The notes: a model not told the origin generated them from the letters alone. 50,230 bases of DNA from an uncultured Actinomycetales bacterium (GCA_913063435.1 CAJXYI010000017.1:1-50230); one strand, 5' to 3'. Counted from the stretch's first letter, positions 9,875-17,809 are shown. Program-made: numbers and translations.

Positions 9875-10078
9875 ATGAGCGAAGACCGCGTCACCATCAC
9901 GCCCTTGACCGACGGACCCCTCGAAGTCACCGGACCGGTGACGATCACCGCGAGCGACGGCAGCACCCTCGAGACCACTGATCGCACCTGGCTGTGCCGC
10001 TGCGGCGCCTCGGCGAAGAAGCCCTACTGCGATGGCAGCCATAAGAAAGCCGGCTTCATCTCCACGGTCGAGGGCTAG
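9875..10078 (+). CDS. CDGSH-type iron-sulfur protein
   Basis: A 67-aa protein with the full CDGSH signature WLCRCGASAKKPYCDGSHKK (C-x-C-x2-S-x3-P-x-C-D-G-S-H). The three Cys and one His bind a redox-active 2Fe-2S cluster in mitoNEET-like proteins. No membrane helix or targeting segment is visible, so it should be cytosolic. TACCGT ends 8 nt before the ATG and no Shine-Dalgarno is visible, so the message may be leaderless. It faces the DUF554 gene tail to tail with 10 nt between stops. Its electron partner is unknown. Confidence 0.88.
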   Translation: MSEDRVTITPLTDGPLEVTGPVTITASDGSTLETTDRTWLCRCGASAKKPYCDGSHKKAGFISTVEG

Positions 10079-10088
10079 TCCGCCCGGC

Positions 10089-10832
10089 TCACATCCACAG
10101 CGAGACCAGCCAGGTCAATATCGGCGCGACGATCAATGCGGGCAGCAGATCACCGACCGCGAGGTTCGTCACCCGCAGCAGCCGCAACCCCACGCCGATG
10201 AGCAGGATGCCCCCGGTCGCGGTGATGGAGGCGATGACCGACGCGGCGACGACCGCACCGACCCCGACTCCGATCAGCGTGAAGATGCCCTGCACGATGC
10301 CGACGCTGATCGCCGAGGCCGCCACCCCCCAGCCGAGTGTCGCGGCGAATGCCACCGATGCGACACCGTCGAGGGTGGATTTCAGTGCAAGTTGATCGAT
10401 GCCCTGACCAAGACCATCCGACAGGGCACCCAGGATGGCCAACGGCCCGATAACGAACAGCAGCGATGCATCGACGAAGCCTTCGATGAACCGTTGACGC
10501 GCTTCACTGCCCGAGGTGCGTGACATCCTGCGCTGCAGCCAGCCACCGACGCCTTCCATCCGCTGCTCCACCCGCAGCAGCGAGCCGATCACCCCGCCGA
10601 TGACGACCGATCCCAGCACGATCAGCAACGGAGCCGACGACCCGACATCGGCCTGCCAATCGGCATCGGTGAGCGCCACGATGTTCAGTGCCGCCACCAC
10701 GAGGACAACGAGGCCGAGTGCGGAGGTGATCAGGTCTCGGGTGCGCTCAGGCAGACGCGAACCGACGGCGACGCCTACGGCTGATCCGACGAGGATCGCG
10801 CCCATGTTGATGAGCGTGCCCAGTCCGACCAC
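10089..10832 (-). CDS. DUF554 family integral membrane protein
   Basis: A 247-aa polytopic membrane protein of the DUF554 (YdfK/YqgA-like) family. The N-terminus GTLINMGAILVGSAVGVAVG, the glycine-rich helices (VIGGVIGSLLRVEQRMEGVG) and the conserved FIEGFVDASLLFVIGPLAILG segment are typical. About seven helices are predicted by eye. The function of the family is not established. It lies between a CDGSH gene and moeZ, and the 44 bp to moeZ hold no obvious terminator. Confidence 0.88.
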   Translation of the reverse strand: MVGLGTLINMGAILVGSAVGVAVGSRLPERTRDLITSALGLVVLVVAALNIVALTDADWQADVGSSAPLLIVLGSVVIGGVIGSLLRVEQRMEGVGGWLQRRMSRTSGSEARQRFIEGFVDASLLFVIGPLAILGALSDGLGQGIDQLALKSTLDGVASVAFAATLGWGVAASAISVGIVQGIFTLIGVGVGAVVAASVIASITATGGILLIGVGLRLLRVTNLAVGDLLPALIVAPILTWLVSLWM

Positions 10833-10876
10833 GCGTGGAGACTAGGGCACGGCTCGATGACCGGAATCGAGAGGGA

Positions 10877-12070
10877 TCAGTAGTACGGCTTATCCGGTTC
10901 GATCTGCAGGGTCCAGGCGTTGATGCCCCCGCCCACGTGGATCGCATCGGAGAATCCGGCGCCCTTGAGTACCGCGAGCGCCTCGGCCGATCGGCCACCC
11001 ACCTTGCAGAACAGCACGATCTGCTTGTCCTGCGGCAGTTTCTCCAGCGCCGAGCCGTTGAGGAAATCACCCTTCGGGATGAACTCCTCGTCGGCACCGA
11101 TCGTGACGATGTCCCATTCGATCGGCTCGCGCACGTCGACGAGCACGAAGTCGCGTTCCCCGCGTTCCCGCTCATCGAGCATGAGTTTCAGGTCGTGCAC
11201 GCTGATCGTCGAATCACGGGCAGCAGCAGCCGCCTCATCGGAGATCGTGCCGCAGAATGCTTCGTAGTCGATCAATTCGGTGACCGTCGGGTTCTCTCCG
11301 CACACCGCGCAGTTGGGGTCCTTGCGGATGCGAACCTCGCGATAGTCCATCTCGAGGGCGTCGTACACCTTCAACCGACCCAGCAGTGGATCGCCGATTC
11401 CGGTGATGAGCTTGATCGCCTCGGTCACCTGGATCGAACCGATGGACGCGCACAGCACACCGAGAACGCCGCCCTCGGCGCAGGAGGGAACCATTCCCGG
11501 CGGTGGCGGCTCGGGGTACAGGCAGCGGTAGCACGGGCCGTATTCAGCCCAGAACACGCTGGCCTGCCCATCGAAGCGATAGATCGATCCCCAGACGTAG
11601 GGCTTGCCCAGCAGGACGCAGGCATCATTGACCAGGTAGCGGGTTGCGAAGTTGTCGGTGCCGTCGACGATGAGGTCGTACTGGCTGAACAGCGCCATCA
11701 CATTGGACGAGTCGAGGCGCTCTTCGTGGAGCACGACATCGACGTAGGGGTTGATCTCCTTGATCGAATCGCGGGCGCTCTCCGCCTTCGATCGGCCGAT
11801 ATCGGAGACCCCGTGGATGATCTGGCGTTGCAGATTCGATTCGTCGACGACGTCGAACTCCACGATTCCCAAGGTGCCCACACCCGCAGCCGCGAGATAC
11901 ATCAGCGTCGGGGATCCCAGCCCTCCCGCGCCCACACACAGCACTCGAGCGTTCTTCATCCGCTTCTGCCCGGTCATCCCGACATCCGGGATGATCAGGT
12001 GTCGGCTGTAGCGACGGACCTCGTCGACGCTCATGTCCTCGGCCGGCTCGACCAGGGGTGGCAGGCTCAT
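10877..12070 (-). CDS. moeZ: MoeZ: adenylyltransferase/sulfurtransferase (MoeB-rhodanese fusion)
   Basis: An E1-like enzyme that adenylates and thiolates the C-terminal Gly of ubiquitin-like sulfur carriers for molybdopterin, cysteine or thio-metabolite synthesis. Residues 1-280 form the ThiF/MoeB domain: nucleotide-binding GAGGLGSP (about 48), the DGTDNFATRYL segment, and Zn ligands in CYRC and CAVC. Residues about 295-397 form a rhodanese domain with active-site Cys in FCKVGGRSAEA, here CKxGxRS. The length (397 aa) fits actinobacterial MoeZ. ATG 12070 follows AAGGAGGG at good spacing. In M. tuberculosis the homologue (Rv3206c) sits in the same neighbourhood of adnAB, TetR, DUF3107 and rhlE. 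No carrier protein gene is visible in this window. Confidence 0.95.
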   Translation of the reverse strand: MSLPPLVEPAEDMSVDEVRRYSRHLIIPDVGMTGQKRMKNARVLCVGAGGLGSPTLMYLAAAGVGTLGIVEFDVVDESNLQRQIIHGVSDIGRSKAESARDSIKEINPYVDVVLHEERLDSSNVMALFSQYDLIVDGTDNFATRYLVNDACVLLGKPYVWGSIYRFDGQASVFWAEYGPCYRCLYPEPPPPGMVPSCAEGGVLGVLCASIGSIQVTEAIKLITGIGDPLLGRLKVYDALEMDYREVRIRKDPNCAVCGENPTVTELIDYEAFCGTISDEAAAAARDSTISVHDLKLMLDERERGERDFVLVDVREPIEWDIVTIGADEEFIPKGDFLNGSALEKLPQDKQIVLFCKVGGRSAEALAVLKGAGFSDAIHVGGGINAWTLQIEPDKPYY

Positions 12071-12157
12071 GGGTGACCCTCCTTGCGGCAGCTGCGATAG
12101 CGATCACGTGTCAGGGGTGGTAACGCAATCGCGGCTTCCAGTGTTCCCGACGCGAAG

Positions 12158-12179
12158 AGGGGGCGCACCTCCGCCCCCT
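12158..12179 (-). terminator. GC-rich hairpin downstream of the alpha/beta hydrolase gene
   Basis: A perfect 8-bp inverted repeat, AGGGGGCG and CGCCCCCT, around the 6-nt loop cacctc. It lies about 20 nt past the stop of the minus-strand hydrolase gene and about 90 nt upstream of moeZ. No T-run follows on either strand, so it may act as a weak or factor-assisted terminator. Confidence 0.5.
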
Positions 12180-12201
12180 GACCGCGGGTTCGCAGGGGTG
12201 A

Positions 12202-13155
12202 TCAGGCCGAGGTCGACAGCGGGACGCCGATGAATCGGCGCCAGGATGCGGCGACCTCATCCGGATGCTCCATCATCGCCACGTGCCCCGAATCCGGCAG
12301 CACGACCACGTGCGCGTCGGCGAAATGCCGAGTGATGCGATGCGCGGCCTTGGCATCGACGAGTTGATCGCGCTGACCGTACACCGCGAGGACCGGCACC
12401 TCGATGCGTTCGGCAAGACGCCACGGGCGATCAGCCCCCGCATCGAGGAAGGTCGCGATCAGCCCGCGCAGGGACGACAGCGTCGCATCCGCGACATGGG
12501 GAAAACCGTCGCGACTCCGGGCTTCGTCTTCGGTCATTCCGCGGCGTTCTGCTGACAGGCGACCGGGATCTGCGAAGACCGATCGGAACGTGTCGTCCAC
12601 CCGCTTTTCGACAGGCAACTCCAGGTACTTCGACACCAGCCGCTCACCGATTCCCGGGATCGCGATCACCGGCATGTGCGCGGTGCCGCGCCGCAATCGA
12701 CGCGCGGGCATCGCGGGTGAGATCAAGGTCAACGACCGCACCAGGTCCGGGCGCTGGGCCGCCAGTTGAACAGCGACACTGCCACCGAGGGAATTGCCGA
12801 ACACGTGCCAGTCACTTCCGTCAAACGAGCTACTGCCATTCAGGTGATCGAGCAGATCAGCGACGTGGCGGGCGTGCCCGGCCGGGGAGTAGTCACCATC
12901 GCGCGGGGGCGGCGAGGCACCGAAACCGGGCAGATCGATCGCGATTGCGTCGACGTCGTCATCGAGGGCGTCGAGCAACTCGACCCAGTTCAGCGACGAT
13001 CCACCCAGACCGTGGATCATCACCGCCCGCGGACGCTGCGCATGAGACCCATCCGCAGCCGAATCGAGGGGCGATCCCGAGGGACTCGTCCGCACCGAAT
13101 AGACACCGAGAGCCGTGGTGACGATCTGCGGGGACCACCGGCGTACCGAATTCAC
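12202..13155 (-). CDS. Alpha/beta-fold hydrolase
   Basis: A 317-aa serine hydrolase of the alpha/beta superfamily. The oxyanion HGLGGSS motif (residues 48-54) and the nucleophile elbow GNSLGGS with Ser at about 122 are clear. So are an acid candidate in YGQRDQLVDA and the catalytic His in PDSGHVAMMEHP. The substrate is unknown; esters, lactones or C-C bonds are possible for the fold. The start is taken as GTG 13155, next to a GGAGGGG that is too close to be ideal, so the N-terminal ~20 residues are uncertain. It diverges from the TetR gene 74 bp away, so the regulator may control it. The 131 bp to moeZ hold a hairpin. Confidence 0.85.
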   Translation of the reverse strand: MNSVRRWSPQIVTTALGVYSVRTSPSGSPLDSAADGSHAQRPRAVMIHGLGGSSLNWVELLDALDDDVDAIAIDLPGFGASPPPRDGDYSPAGHARHVADLLDHLNGSSSFDGSDWHVFGNSLGGSVAVQLAAQRPDLVRSLTLISPAMPARRLRRGTAHMPVIAIPGIGERLVSKYLELPVEKRVDDTFRSVFADPGRLSAERRGMTEDEARSRDGFPHVADATLSSLRGLIATFLDAGADRPWRLAERIEVPVLAVYGQRDQLVDAKAAHRITRHFADAHVVVLPDSGHVAMMEHPDEVAASWRRFIGVPLSTSA

Positions 13156-13229
13156 CCCTCCATGAGAACACCGTCGACATGCGGGTGTCCTGTCGGGGTC
13201 GGCGGCGATTGGCTGCCGAGAGGTCTAGC

Positions 13230-13871
13230 ATGACCGTCATGTCCGGCTCCATCACCGGTGAGCGCTCCACCGCGCGCCTCCCTCGCGAAGAGCGGCGCGC
13301 TCAGTTGCTCATCGCTGCCCGAGAGGTCTTCGTGGCCCAGGGCTACCACACGGCCGGAATGGATGACATCGCCGAACGCGCCGGGGTGAGCAAACCGGTG
13401 CTGTATCAGCACTTCCCCGGCAAGATGGAGTTGTATCTGGCGCTGCTCGATGAGGGAATCGCTGCGTTGCTGGAAAACCTGCGCGCCGCGATGGCCACGA
13501 CGACCGACAACCGCCAACGCGTGCACGCCGCGGTAGCCAGCTATTTCGCCTTCATCGACAATCCCGACAGCCCCTATCGGCTCGTCTTCGAAAGCGACCT
13601 GACCCATGATCCGCAGGTCCGCGAACGCGTCGAACGTGCTGATGACGAGTGCGCGGGGCTGTTCAGTCGCGTGATCGCCGCCGACACCGGCCTGTCCCAG
13701 GAGCAGGCGCACCTGCTGGCTGCGGGACTGCTCGGGATGGCTCATGTCGCCGCCCGACGATGGCTTCGCGATCGCAATAACGTGCCCGCGAACCAAGCGG
13801 TGGATCTGATCGCTTCGCTCGGTTGGCGCGGCATCGGTGGCTTCCCCCTGTCGCACCCGCCCACCGACTGA
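13230..13871 (+). CDS. TetR family transcriptional regulator
   Basis: A 213-aa repressor-type regulator. The N-terminal helix-turn-helix is canonical: RREERRAQLLIAAREVF-like helix 1, then YHTAGMDDIAERAGVSKPVL and YQHFPGKMELYLALL. The C-terminal ligand domain is unassigned but has the shape of the Rv3208-type TetR proteins that sit beside DUF3107 in actinobacteria. ATG 13230 is chosen over the longer frame from 13179 because GAGAGGT precedes it; ATG 13239 is an alternative. It is followed by DUF3107 and is divergent from the hydrolase. The effector is unknown. Confidence 0.9.
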   Translation: MTVMSGSITGERSTARLPREERRAQLLIAAREVFVAQGYHTAGMDDIAERAGVSKPVLYQHFPGKMELYLALLDEGIAALLENLRAAMATTTDNRQRVHAAVASYFAFIDNPDSPYRLVFESDLTHDPQVRERVERADDECAGLFSRVIAADTGLSQEQAHLLAAGLLGMAHVAARRWLRDRNNVPANQAVDLIASLGWRGIGGFPLSHPPTD

Positions 13872-13909
13872 ATACCGACCTCGCAGATGCCCACTCGCGG
13901 CGACTGGGT

Positions 13910-13915
13910 TAGCCT
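13910..13915 (+). promoter_or_regulatory. -10 TAGCCT before DUF3107
   Basis: It ends 6 nt before ATG 13922, so transcription would start at or one base into the start codon. Confidence 0.5.
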
Positions 13916-13921
13916 GCCGCC

Positions 13922-14149
13922 ATGGAGGTCAAGATCGGCATCGTCAATACCCCGCGGGAAATCGTCTTCGACAGCACCCAGAGCGCGGAGGACGTCAGTG
14001 CGGCGGTGGCCGCGTCGATCAAGTCCGGTGAGTTGCTCTCACTGGAGGACGACCGCGGCCGACAGGTCATCGTTCCCAGTGATCGCATCGCATACGTCGA
14101 ACTCGGAGTGCCCTCCGCGCGTCGCGTCGGCTTCGGCTCCCCTGCCTGA
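13922..14149 (+). CDS. DUF3107 family protein
   Basis: A 75-aa actinobacteria-specific protein (MEVKIGIVNTPREIVFDSTQ...). The family's only described feature is its conserved placement beside a TetR gene and rhlE, as at Rv3208A. The sequence predicts a small alpha/beta fold with an amphipathic helix (SAEDVSAAVAASIKSG) and a strand ending VPSDRIAYVELG, and no catalytic signature. TAGCCT at 13910-13915 ends 6 nt before the ATG, and no Shine-Dalgarno is present, so a leaderless mRNA is likely. The function is unknown. Confidence 0.9.
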   Translation: MEVKIGIVNTPREIVFDSTQSAEDVSAAVAASIKSGELLSLEDDRGRQVIVPSDRIAYVELGVPSARRVGFGSPA

Positions 14150-14159
14150 ACCTCCGAGT

Positions 14160-14846
14160 TCACGCACCCAAACCCAAAGACTGCATCCGACCGGTATGCG
14201 CATCGGTCAATCGAGCGAGCATGCGTCCGATCTCGGCCAGGTCCGCACCCGGGCGGTCCACGCCCCCGACGAGCAGGCCTGACAGCGCATCACGTTGAGC
14301 GGCCACGCGTTGAGCCTGGCTGAGCGCCTCCCCCACTAGTCGACGCCCCCACAGCGCGAGGCGACCGCCCAGTGCGGGATCAGCGTCGATAGCCGATGTC
14401 ACTCGATCGACCACGAACTGCGAGTTGCCCAGATCCGAGCACACCTCGAGCACGAGGGCTCTCGTGCGCGGATCGACGAACTGGGCAATCTCGCGATAGA
14501 AATCCGTGGCTATGCCGTCTCCGACATAGGCCTTGACCAATCCCTCCCACCAGTCACCCGGCGCGGTGTGCTCGTGGAAATCATTGAGCGGTGCGACGAA
14601 AGGCTCCATCGCTTCTCTCGGGTCGGCACCAAGTTCCACGAGCCGATCACGCAGGGCTTGGAAATGCCGCCACTCCGCCGCTGCCATCGAAGCGAGATGG
14701 ATCTCGTCATCGAGAACCGGCGCGAGTGCTGCATCGGCTCCCATGCGCTCGAAAGCGCTCAGTTCGCCATAGGCGAGCACCCCGAGCAGGTCGACGACCG
14801 CCGCCCGGTATTCGGGATCGCCGAGGTCGAAGGCCTGGTCGGTCAC
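14160..14846 (-). CDS. Ferritin-like (MiaE-like) domain protein
   Basis: A 228-aa all-helical protein of the ferritin-like / tRNA-(ms2io6A)-hydroxylase-like family found next to rhlE in actinobacteria (Rv3210c-type). One di-iron half-site is visible: Glu in AYGELSAFERM and ExxH in AAAEWRHFQALRD. The second half, where a second ExxH would be expected, reads LEVCSDLGNSQF and lacks the His, so di-iron activity is doubtful. The frame extends upstream to 14936, but GTG 14846 is preferred: it starts directly at the conserved domain and TAGCCT (14854-14859) ends 7 nt upstream on the coding strand. It is divergent from rhlE. Confidence 0.82.
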   Translation of the reverse strand: MTDQAFDLGDPEYRAAVVDLLGVLAYGELSAFERMGADAALAPVLDDEIHLASMAAAEWRHFQALRDRLVELGADPREAMEPFVAPLNDFHEHTAPGDWWEGLVKAYVGDGIATDFYREIAQFVDPRTRALVLEVCSDLGNSQFVVDRVTSAIDADPALGGRLALWGRRLVGEALSQAQRVAAQRDALSGLLVGGVDRPGADLAEIGRMLARLTDAHTGRMQSLGLGA

Positions 14847-14853
14847 GGCGTTC

Positions 14854-14859
14854 AGGCTA
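14854..14859 (-). promoter_or_regulatory. -10 TAGCCT before the ferritin-like gene
   Basis: It ends 7 nt before GTG 14846 on the minus strand. Confidence 0.5.
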
Positions 14860-14901
14860 GTACCACGGTGGGGCCAACCGATCAACCGATAGCCCCCGGG
14901 G

Positions 14902-14907
14902 TATCCT
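14902..14907 (+). promoter_or_regulatory. Predicted -10 element (TATCCT) for rhlE
   Basis: TATCCT places the transcription start at about 14914, the first base of the first leader hairpin. No convincing -35 is visible. Confidence 0.5.
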
Positions 14908-14913
14908 CGAGGA

Positions 14914-15017
14914 GGCGATGGTGCATGCCACGCCAACGATGAGGGGCGTGAGCCCCGCCGGCCCCAGACCGTGCGTCGGCGCCCCCGGATTCCCCGGGTG
15001 CGGTGCCCGCGAAAAGG
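14914..15017 (+). promoter_or_regulatory. Structured 5' leader of rhlE, five consecutive hairpins
   Basis: By eye the leader folds into: P1 14914-14934 (GGCG, bulged A, TGG paired with CCACGCC); P2 14943-14956 (GGGGC/GCCCC with a GTGA, i.e. GNRA, tetraloop); P3 14957-14980 (GCCGGC/GTCGGC, 12-nt loop, one G-U pair); P4 14984-14998 (CCCGG/CCGGG, loop ATTCC); P5 15000-15010 (GCGG/CCGC, loop TGC). GAAAAGG follows at 15011-15017 as the likely Shine-Dalgarno. A five-codon frame (ATG 14925 to TGA 14942) with GAGGAGG upstream lies in P1. RNA helicases of the cold-shock class are often controlled through such leaders. That this one is regulatory is an inference. Confidence 0.55.
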
Positions 15018-15031
15018 TGCCCCTGATAATT

Positions 15032-16579
15032 GTGGAGAACGCCCTGTCTACTGACGAACTGTCTACCGAAGAACTGTCTACCGAGGAAGCCAGCCTCGAC
15101 GATCTGACCCAGATCACCGAATCCACCGCCCCGATCCTGGAGCAGCCGCCGACCTTCGCCGAACTCGGCGCCGATCCCGCCATCGTGGCCGCCCTCGCCG
15201 AATCCGGCATCGAGCGAGCCTTTCCCATTCAGGCCATGTGCCTTCCCCTGGCTCGAGACGGTCGTGATCTGATCGGCCAGGCCAAGACCGGGACGGGCAA
15301 GACCCTCGGCTTCGGGATCCCGCTGCTGATGCGCCTCGATCCCGACCGCGGCGAGGGTGCAGCCCCGCAGGCGCTGGTCATCGTGCCCACGCGAGAGTTG
15401 TGCGTGCAGGTCACCGACGACCTCAAGCAGGCTGGTGCTCGCATGGGCACCCGCGTGCTCAGCGTGTACGGCGGGCGCGCATACGAACCGCAACTCGAGG
15501 CACTCAGTCGCGGGATCGACGTCGTCGTCGGTACCCCCGGTCGCGTCATCGACCTCGCCGAACGCGGAAGCCTCCGCCTCGGTGAGGTGAGGGTGCTGGT
15601 GCTCGACGAGGCCGATGAGATGCTCGACATGGGCTTCCTGCCTGACGTCGAACGCATCGTCAGCGCTGTCCCCGCAGTTCGTCAGACCATGCTGTTCTCC
15701 GCGACGATGCCCGGCCAGATCGTCAACCTCGCTCGCCGCTACATGACCCAACCCACGCACATCCGCGCACAGGATCCCGGTGATGATCGCGCCACGGTCG
15801 ATGCAATCGAACAGCACGTGTGGCGCGCCCACCCGATGGACAAGGTCGAGCTTCTGGCCCGTGTTCTGCAAGCCGATGGCCGTGGACTGTCGATGATCTT
15901 CACGCGGACGAAGCGCAAGGCGCAGAAGATCGCCGATGACCTCGCCAATCGGGGCTTCGCCGTCGCCAGCGTGCATGGTGATCTCGGGCAGGGTGCCCGC
16001 GAGCAGGCGCTGCGGGCGTTCCGCACCGGCAAGGTCGATGTGCTCGTCGCCACCGACGTGGCGGCCCGGGGTATCGACGTCGACGGCGTGACGCACGTGG
16101 TCAACTACGAATGCCCCGATGACGAGAAGACCTATGTGCACCGCATCGGTCGCACCGGGCGCGCCGGCGCTTCGGGTGTCGCAGTCACCCTCGTCGATTG
16201 GGAGGACGTCGCCCGCTGGCAGATGATCAACAAGGCACTCGGCCTGCCCTTCGCCGAACCGATCGAGACGTATTCGACCTCCGAGCATGTCTACAACGGC
16301 TTGAACATCCCCGAGGGCATCACGGGTTCGCTGCCCAAAGCCCAACGCACCCGCGCCGGCCTCGGTGCTGAGAAGGTCGAGGATCTCGGCGAGACCGGGA
16401 AGCGATCCGGTAGCGGCGGTGGACGATCCGGTGGTGGACGATCGGGTGGCGGACGATCCGGTGGTTCGCGCAGCGGTGGTCGCTCCGGCCGCGAGAAGGC
16501 CAGAGGCGGAAGAACCGACGCAGCGAAGTCCGCGCGCCGCCGCCGTCGCACCCGTGGCGGCAAACCCTCCACCGACTAG
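15032..16579 (+). CDS. rhlE: RhlE-like DEAD-box ATP-dependent RNA helicase
   Basis: An RNA helicase, likely for ribosome assembly or RNA turnover (about 515 aa). Numbered from GTG 15032, it has the Q motif (FAELG...FPIQ, 42-67), Walker A AKTGTGKT (84-91), PTREL, DEAD (192-195), SAT (223-225), ARGID and HRIGRTGRAG. The N-terminus has three LST[DE]E repeats. The C-terminus is a basic RSGGG-repeat tail typical of RNA-annealing helicases. The start is uncertain: GTG 15017 abuts AAAAGG, CTG 15023 has near-ideal spacing, and GTG 15032 is farther away. The frame is open to ATG 14918, but that stretch is the hairpin-rich leader. Its stop overlaps the convergent NUDIX stop in CTAG. Confidence 0.92.
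   Translation: MENALSTDELSTEELSTEEASLDDLTQITESTAPILEQPPTFAELGADPAIVAALAESGIERAFPIQAMCLPLARDGRDLIGQAKTGTGKTLGFGIPLLMRLDPDRGEGAAPQALVIVPTRELCVQVTDDLKQAGARMGTRVLSVYGGRAYEPQLEALSRGIDVVVGTPGRVIDLAERGSLRLGEVRVLVLDEADEMLDMGFLPDVERIVSAVPAVRQTMLFSATMPGQIVNLARRYMTQPTHIRAQDPGDDRATVDAIEQHVWRAHPMDKVELLARVLQADGRGLSMIFTRTKRKAQKIADDLANRGFAVASVHGDLGQGAREQALRAFRTGKVDVLVATDVAARGIDVDGVTHVVNYECPDDEKTYVHRIGRTGRAGASGVAVTLVDWEDVARWQMINKALGLPFAEPIETYSTSEHVYNGLNIPEGITGSLPKAQRTRAGLGAEKVEDLGETGKRSGSGGGRSGGGRSGGGRSGGSRSGGRSGREKARGGRTDAAKSARRRRRTRGGKPSTD
15044..15088 (+). repeat. 15-bp tandem repeat x3 in the rhlE N-terminus
   Basis: Three near-identical units (ctgtctactgacgaa, ctgtctaccgaagaa, ctgtctaccgaggaa) encode LSTDE-LSTEE-LSTEE. 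The copies differ at third positions only, apart from one D/E change, so the acidic protein repeat is under selection or recently expanded. Confidence 0.85.
16424..16468 (+). repeat. 15-bp tandem repeat x3 in the rhlE C-terminal tail
   Basis: Units at 16424, 16439 and 16454 (cgatccggtggtgga and variants) encode the RSGGG-type repeats of the disordered RNA-binding tail. Confidence 0.75.
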
Positions 16580-17028
16580 CTGAGTACACCCCAGCGGGTC
16601 AGGGTCTCGACGAAGCCCGGTGGGGTCTGTCGCATCGGAGCATCTTCTGGTGGGGCCAATTCCGATGGATCCACCCACGCGACCTCCAACGCATCATCGC
16701 CGGGGCGCATCCGGCCACCGATGACGTCGGCCGCGTAGTCGCCGATATCGAACACCCCGCCCTCCGGGGCCGGGATCTCAAGGCGTCCGATGAGTGCCCC
16801 GACGCGAACGTCGAGGCCGGTCTCCTCGGCGACCTCCCGAGCCACCGCTTCCTCGTCGGACTCCCCCGGCTCCACCCGGCCTCCGGGCAGCGACCAGGCA
16901 CCGAGTGCAGGTTCTCGACCCCGCCGGATCAACAGCAGGCGGCCGGCGTCATCACGGATGATCGCTCCCACGCAGAAGATGACATCGCCGTCCCGGTCGC
17001 CCTGCCCGTATACGCCGCCCTGCCCCAT
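16576..17028 (-). CDS. NUDIX hydrolase
   Basis: A 150-aa pyrophosphohydrolase with a complete Nudix box, GGRVEPGESDEEAVAREVAE followed by ETG (GX5EX7REUXEEXGU). It is preceded by the typical FCVGAIIRDDAGRLLLIRRG strand and followed by a DALEVAWVDPSEL segment as in ADP-ribose/mutator-type enzymes. The substrate cannot be fixed. ATG 17028 is chosen at the domain start; the frame stays open to 17277, but that would cover the promoter of the divergent Pr6Pr gene. Its TAG lies within the CTAG shared with the rhlE stop, so the two genes overlap tail to tail by 4 bp. Confidence 0.88.
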   Translation of the reverse strand: MGQGGVYGQGDRDGDVIFCVGAIIRDDAGRLLLIRRGREPALGAWSLPGGRVEPGESDEEAVAREVAEETGLDVRVGALIGRLEIPAPEGGVFDIGDYAADVIGGRMRPGDDALEVAWVDPSELAPPEDAPMRQTPPGFVETLTRWGVLS

Positions 17029-17090
17029 GAGACCGACTGTCTCACGCCCCCTGAATCGGCGATCCACACCCGTTCGCGACGAACGCGGCG

Positions 17091-17096
17091 TAACCT
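17091..17096 (+). promoter_or_regulatory. -10 TAACCT before the Pr6Pr gene
   Basis: It ends 8 nt before ATG 17105. Confidence 0.45.
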
Positions 17097-17104
17097 GACC
17101 GGTC

Positions 17105-17809
17105 ATGACCACCACCGCGCAACCCACAGCACCGCCGAGATTATCTCCGTGGGCGCGACCGCTGTTCGGCATCAACGCCTTGGTCGCCTGGGCCGGATGC
17201 GGTCTGCAGTTCATCCTCACCGCGTGGGGGGTGTATCCGAACACGAACACCGTCGCCTCCCAACTGGGCAATGACACTCAAGGAGCCCTCGGTCGGATCT
17301 TCGACTACTTCACCTATTTCACGATCCTGTCGAACATCCTCGTGGCGGTCATCCTCACGATGCTGTTCCTCAATCCGTTGCGCGACGGCAAGGTGTTCCG
17401 CGTCCTGCGGTTGGACACCGTGTTGATGATCACCGTCACCGGCGTGGTCTACAACCTCGTGCTCGCCGCCGATGCCAAGAACGTCGGTTGGCAGGTGCTC
17501 GCGAATTCCCTGGAACATCAGATCACCCCGATCGTGACGGTCGTGGTCTGGCTGCTTGTCGGTCCACGCGGTTGGATCAACCTGCGCACCATCGCGTGGG
17601 CCTTCGCCCTGCCGATCGGCTGGTTGGTCTACGCCCTGATTCGCGGTGCGATCATCGGCGCCTATCCGTATCCGTTCCTCGATGTGGTGCGGTACGGATA
17701 CGGCACCGTGCTCATCAACGTGCTCGGCATCGTCGTGTTCGCCCTCGTGATCCTGCTGATCCTCTGGGGCGTGGACAAGGCGATCTCGCGACTGACTCGA
17801 CGCAGCTGA
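17105..17809 (+). CDS. Pr6Pr family membrane protein
   Basis: A 234-aa membrane protein with six predicted helices and the motifs typical of the Pr6Pr family: an early FDYFTYFTILSNILVA segment, a central LEHQITPIVTVVVWLL helix and a late YPYPFLDVVRYGYGTVLINV segment. The biochemical role of the family is unknown. TAACCT (17091-17096) ends 8 nt before ATG 17105 with no Shine-Dalgarno, so the transcript may be leaderless. It ends 19 nt from the convergent acyl-CoA dehydrogenase. Confidence 0.88.
   Translation: MTTTAQPTAPPRLSPWARPLFGINALVAWAGCGLQFILTAWGVYPNTNTVASQLGNDTQGALGRIFDYFTYFTILSNILVAVILTMLFLNPLRDGKVFRVLRLDTVLMITVTGVVYNLVLAADAKNVGWQVLANSLEHQITPIVTVVVWLLVGPRGWINLRTIAWAFALPIGWLVYALIRGAIIGAYPYPFLDVVRYGYGTVLINVLGIVVFALVILLILWGVDKAISRLTRRS

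Noticed and set aside
15025-15030. GATAAT as the rhlE promoter
   Set aside because: It would start transcription past the candidate start codons and leave no usable start before the conserved domain; TATCCT at 14902 fits the leader structure better.
14882-16678. Long open frame antisense to rhlE (about 600 codons)
   Set aside because: It mirrors the rhlE frame, with Gly/Ala-rich composition set by high-GC third positions and no domain. The sense strand has all helicase motifs.
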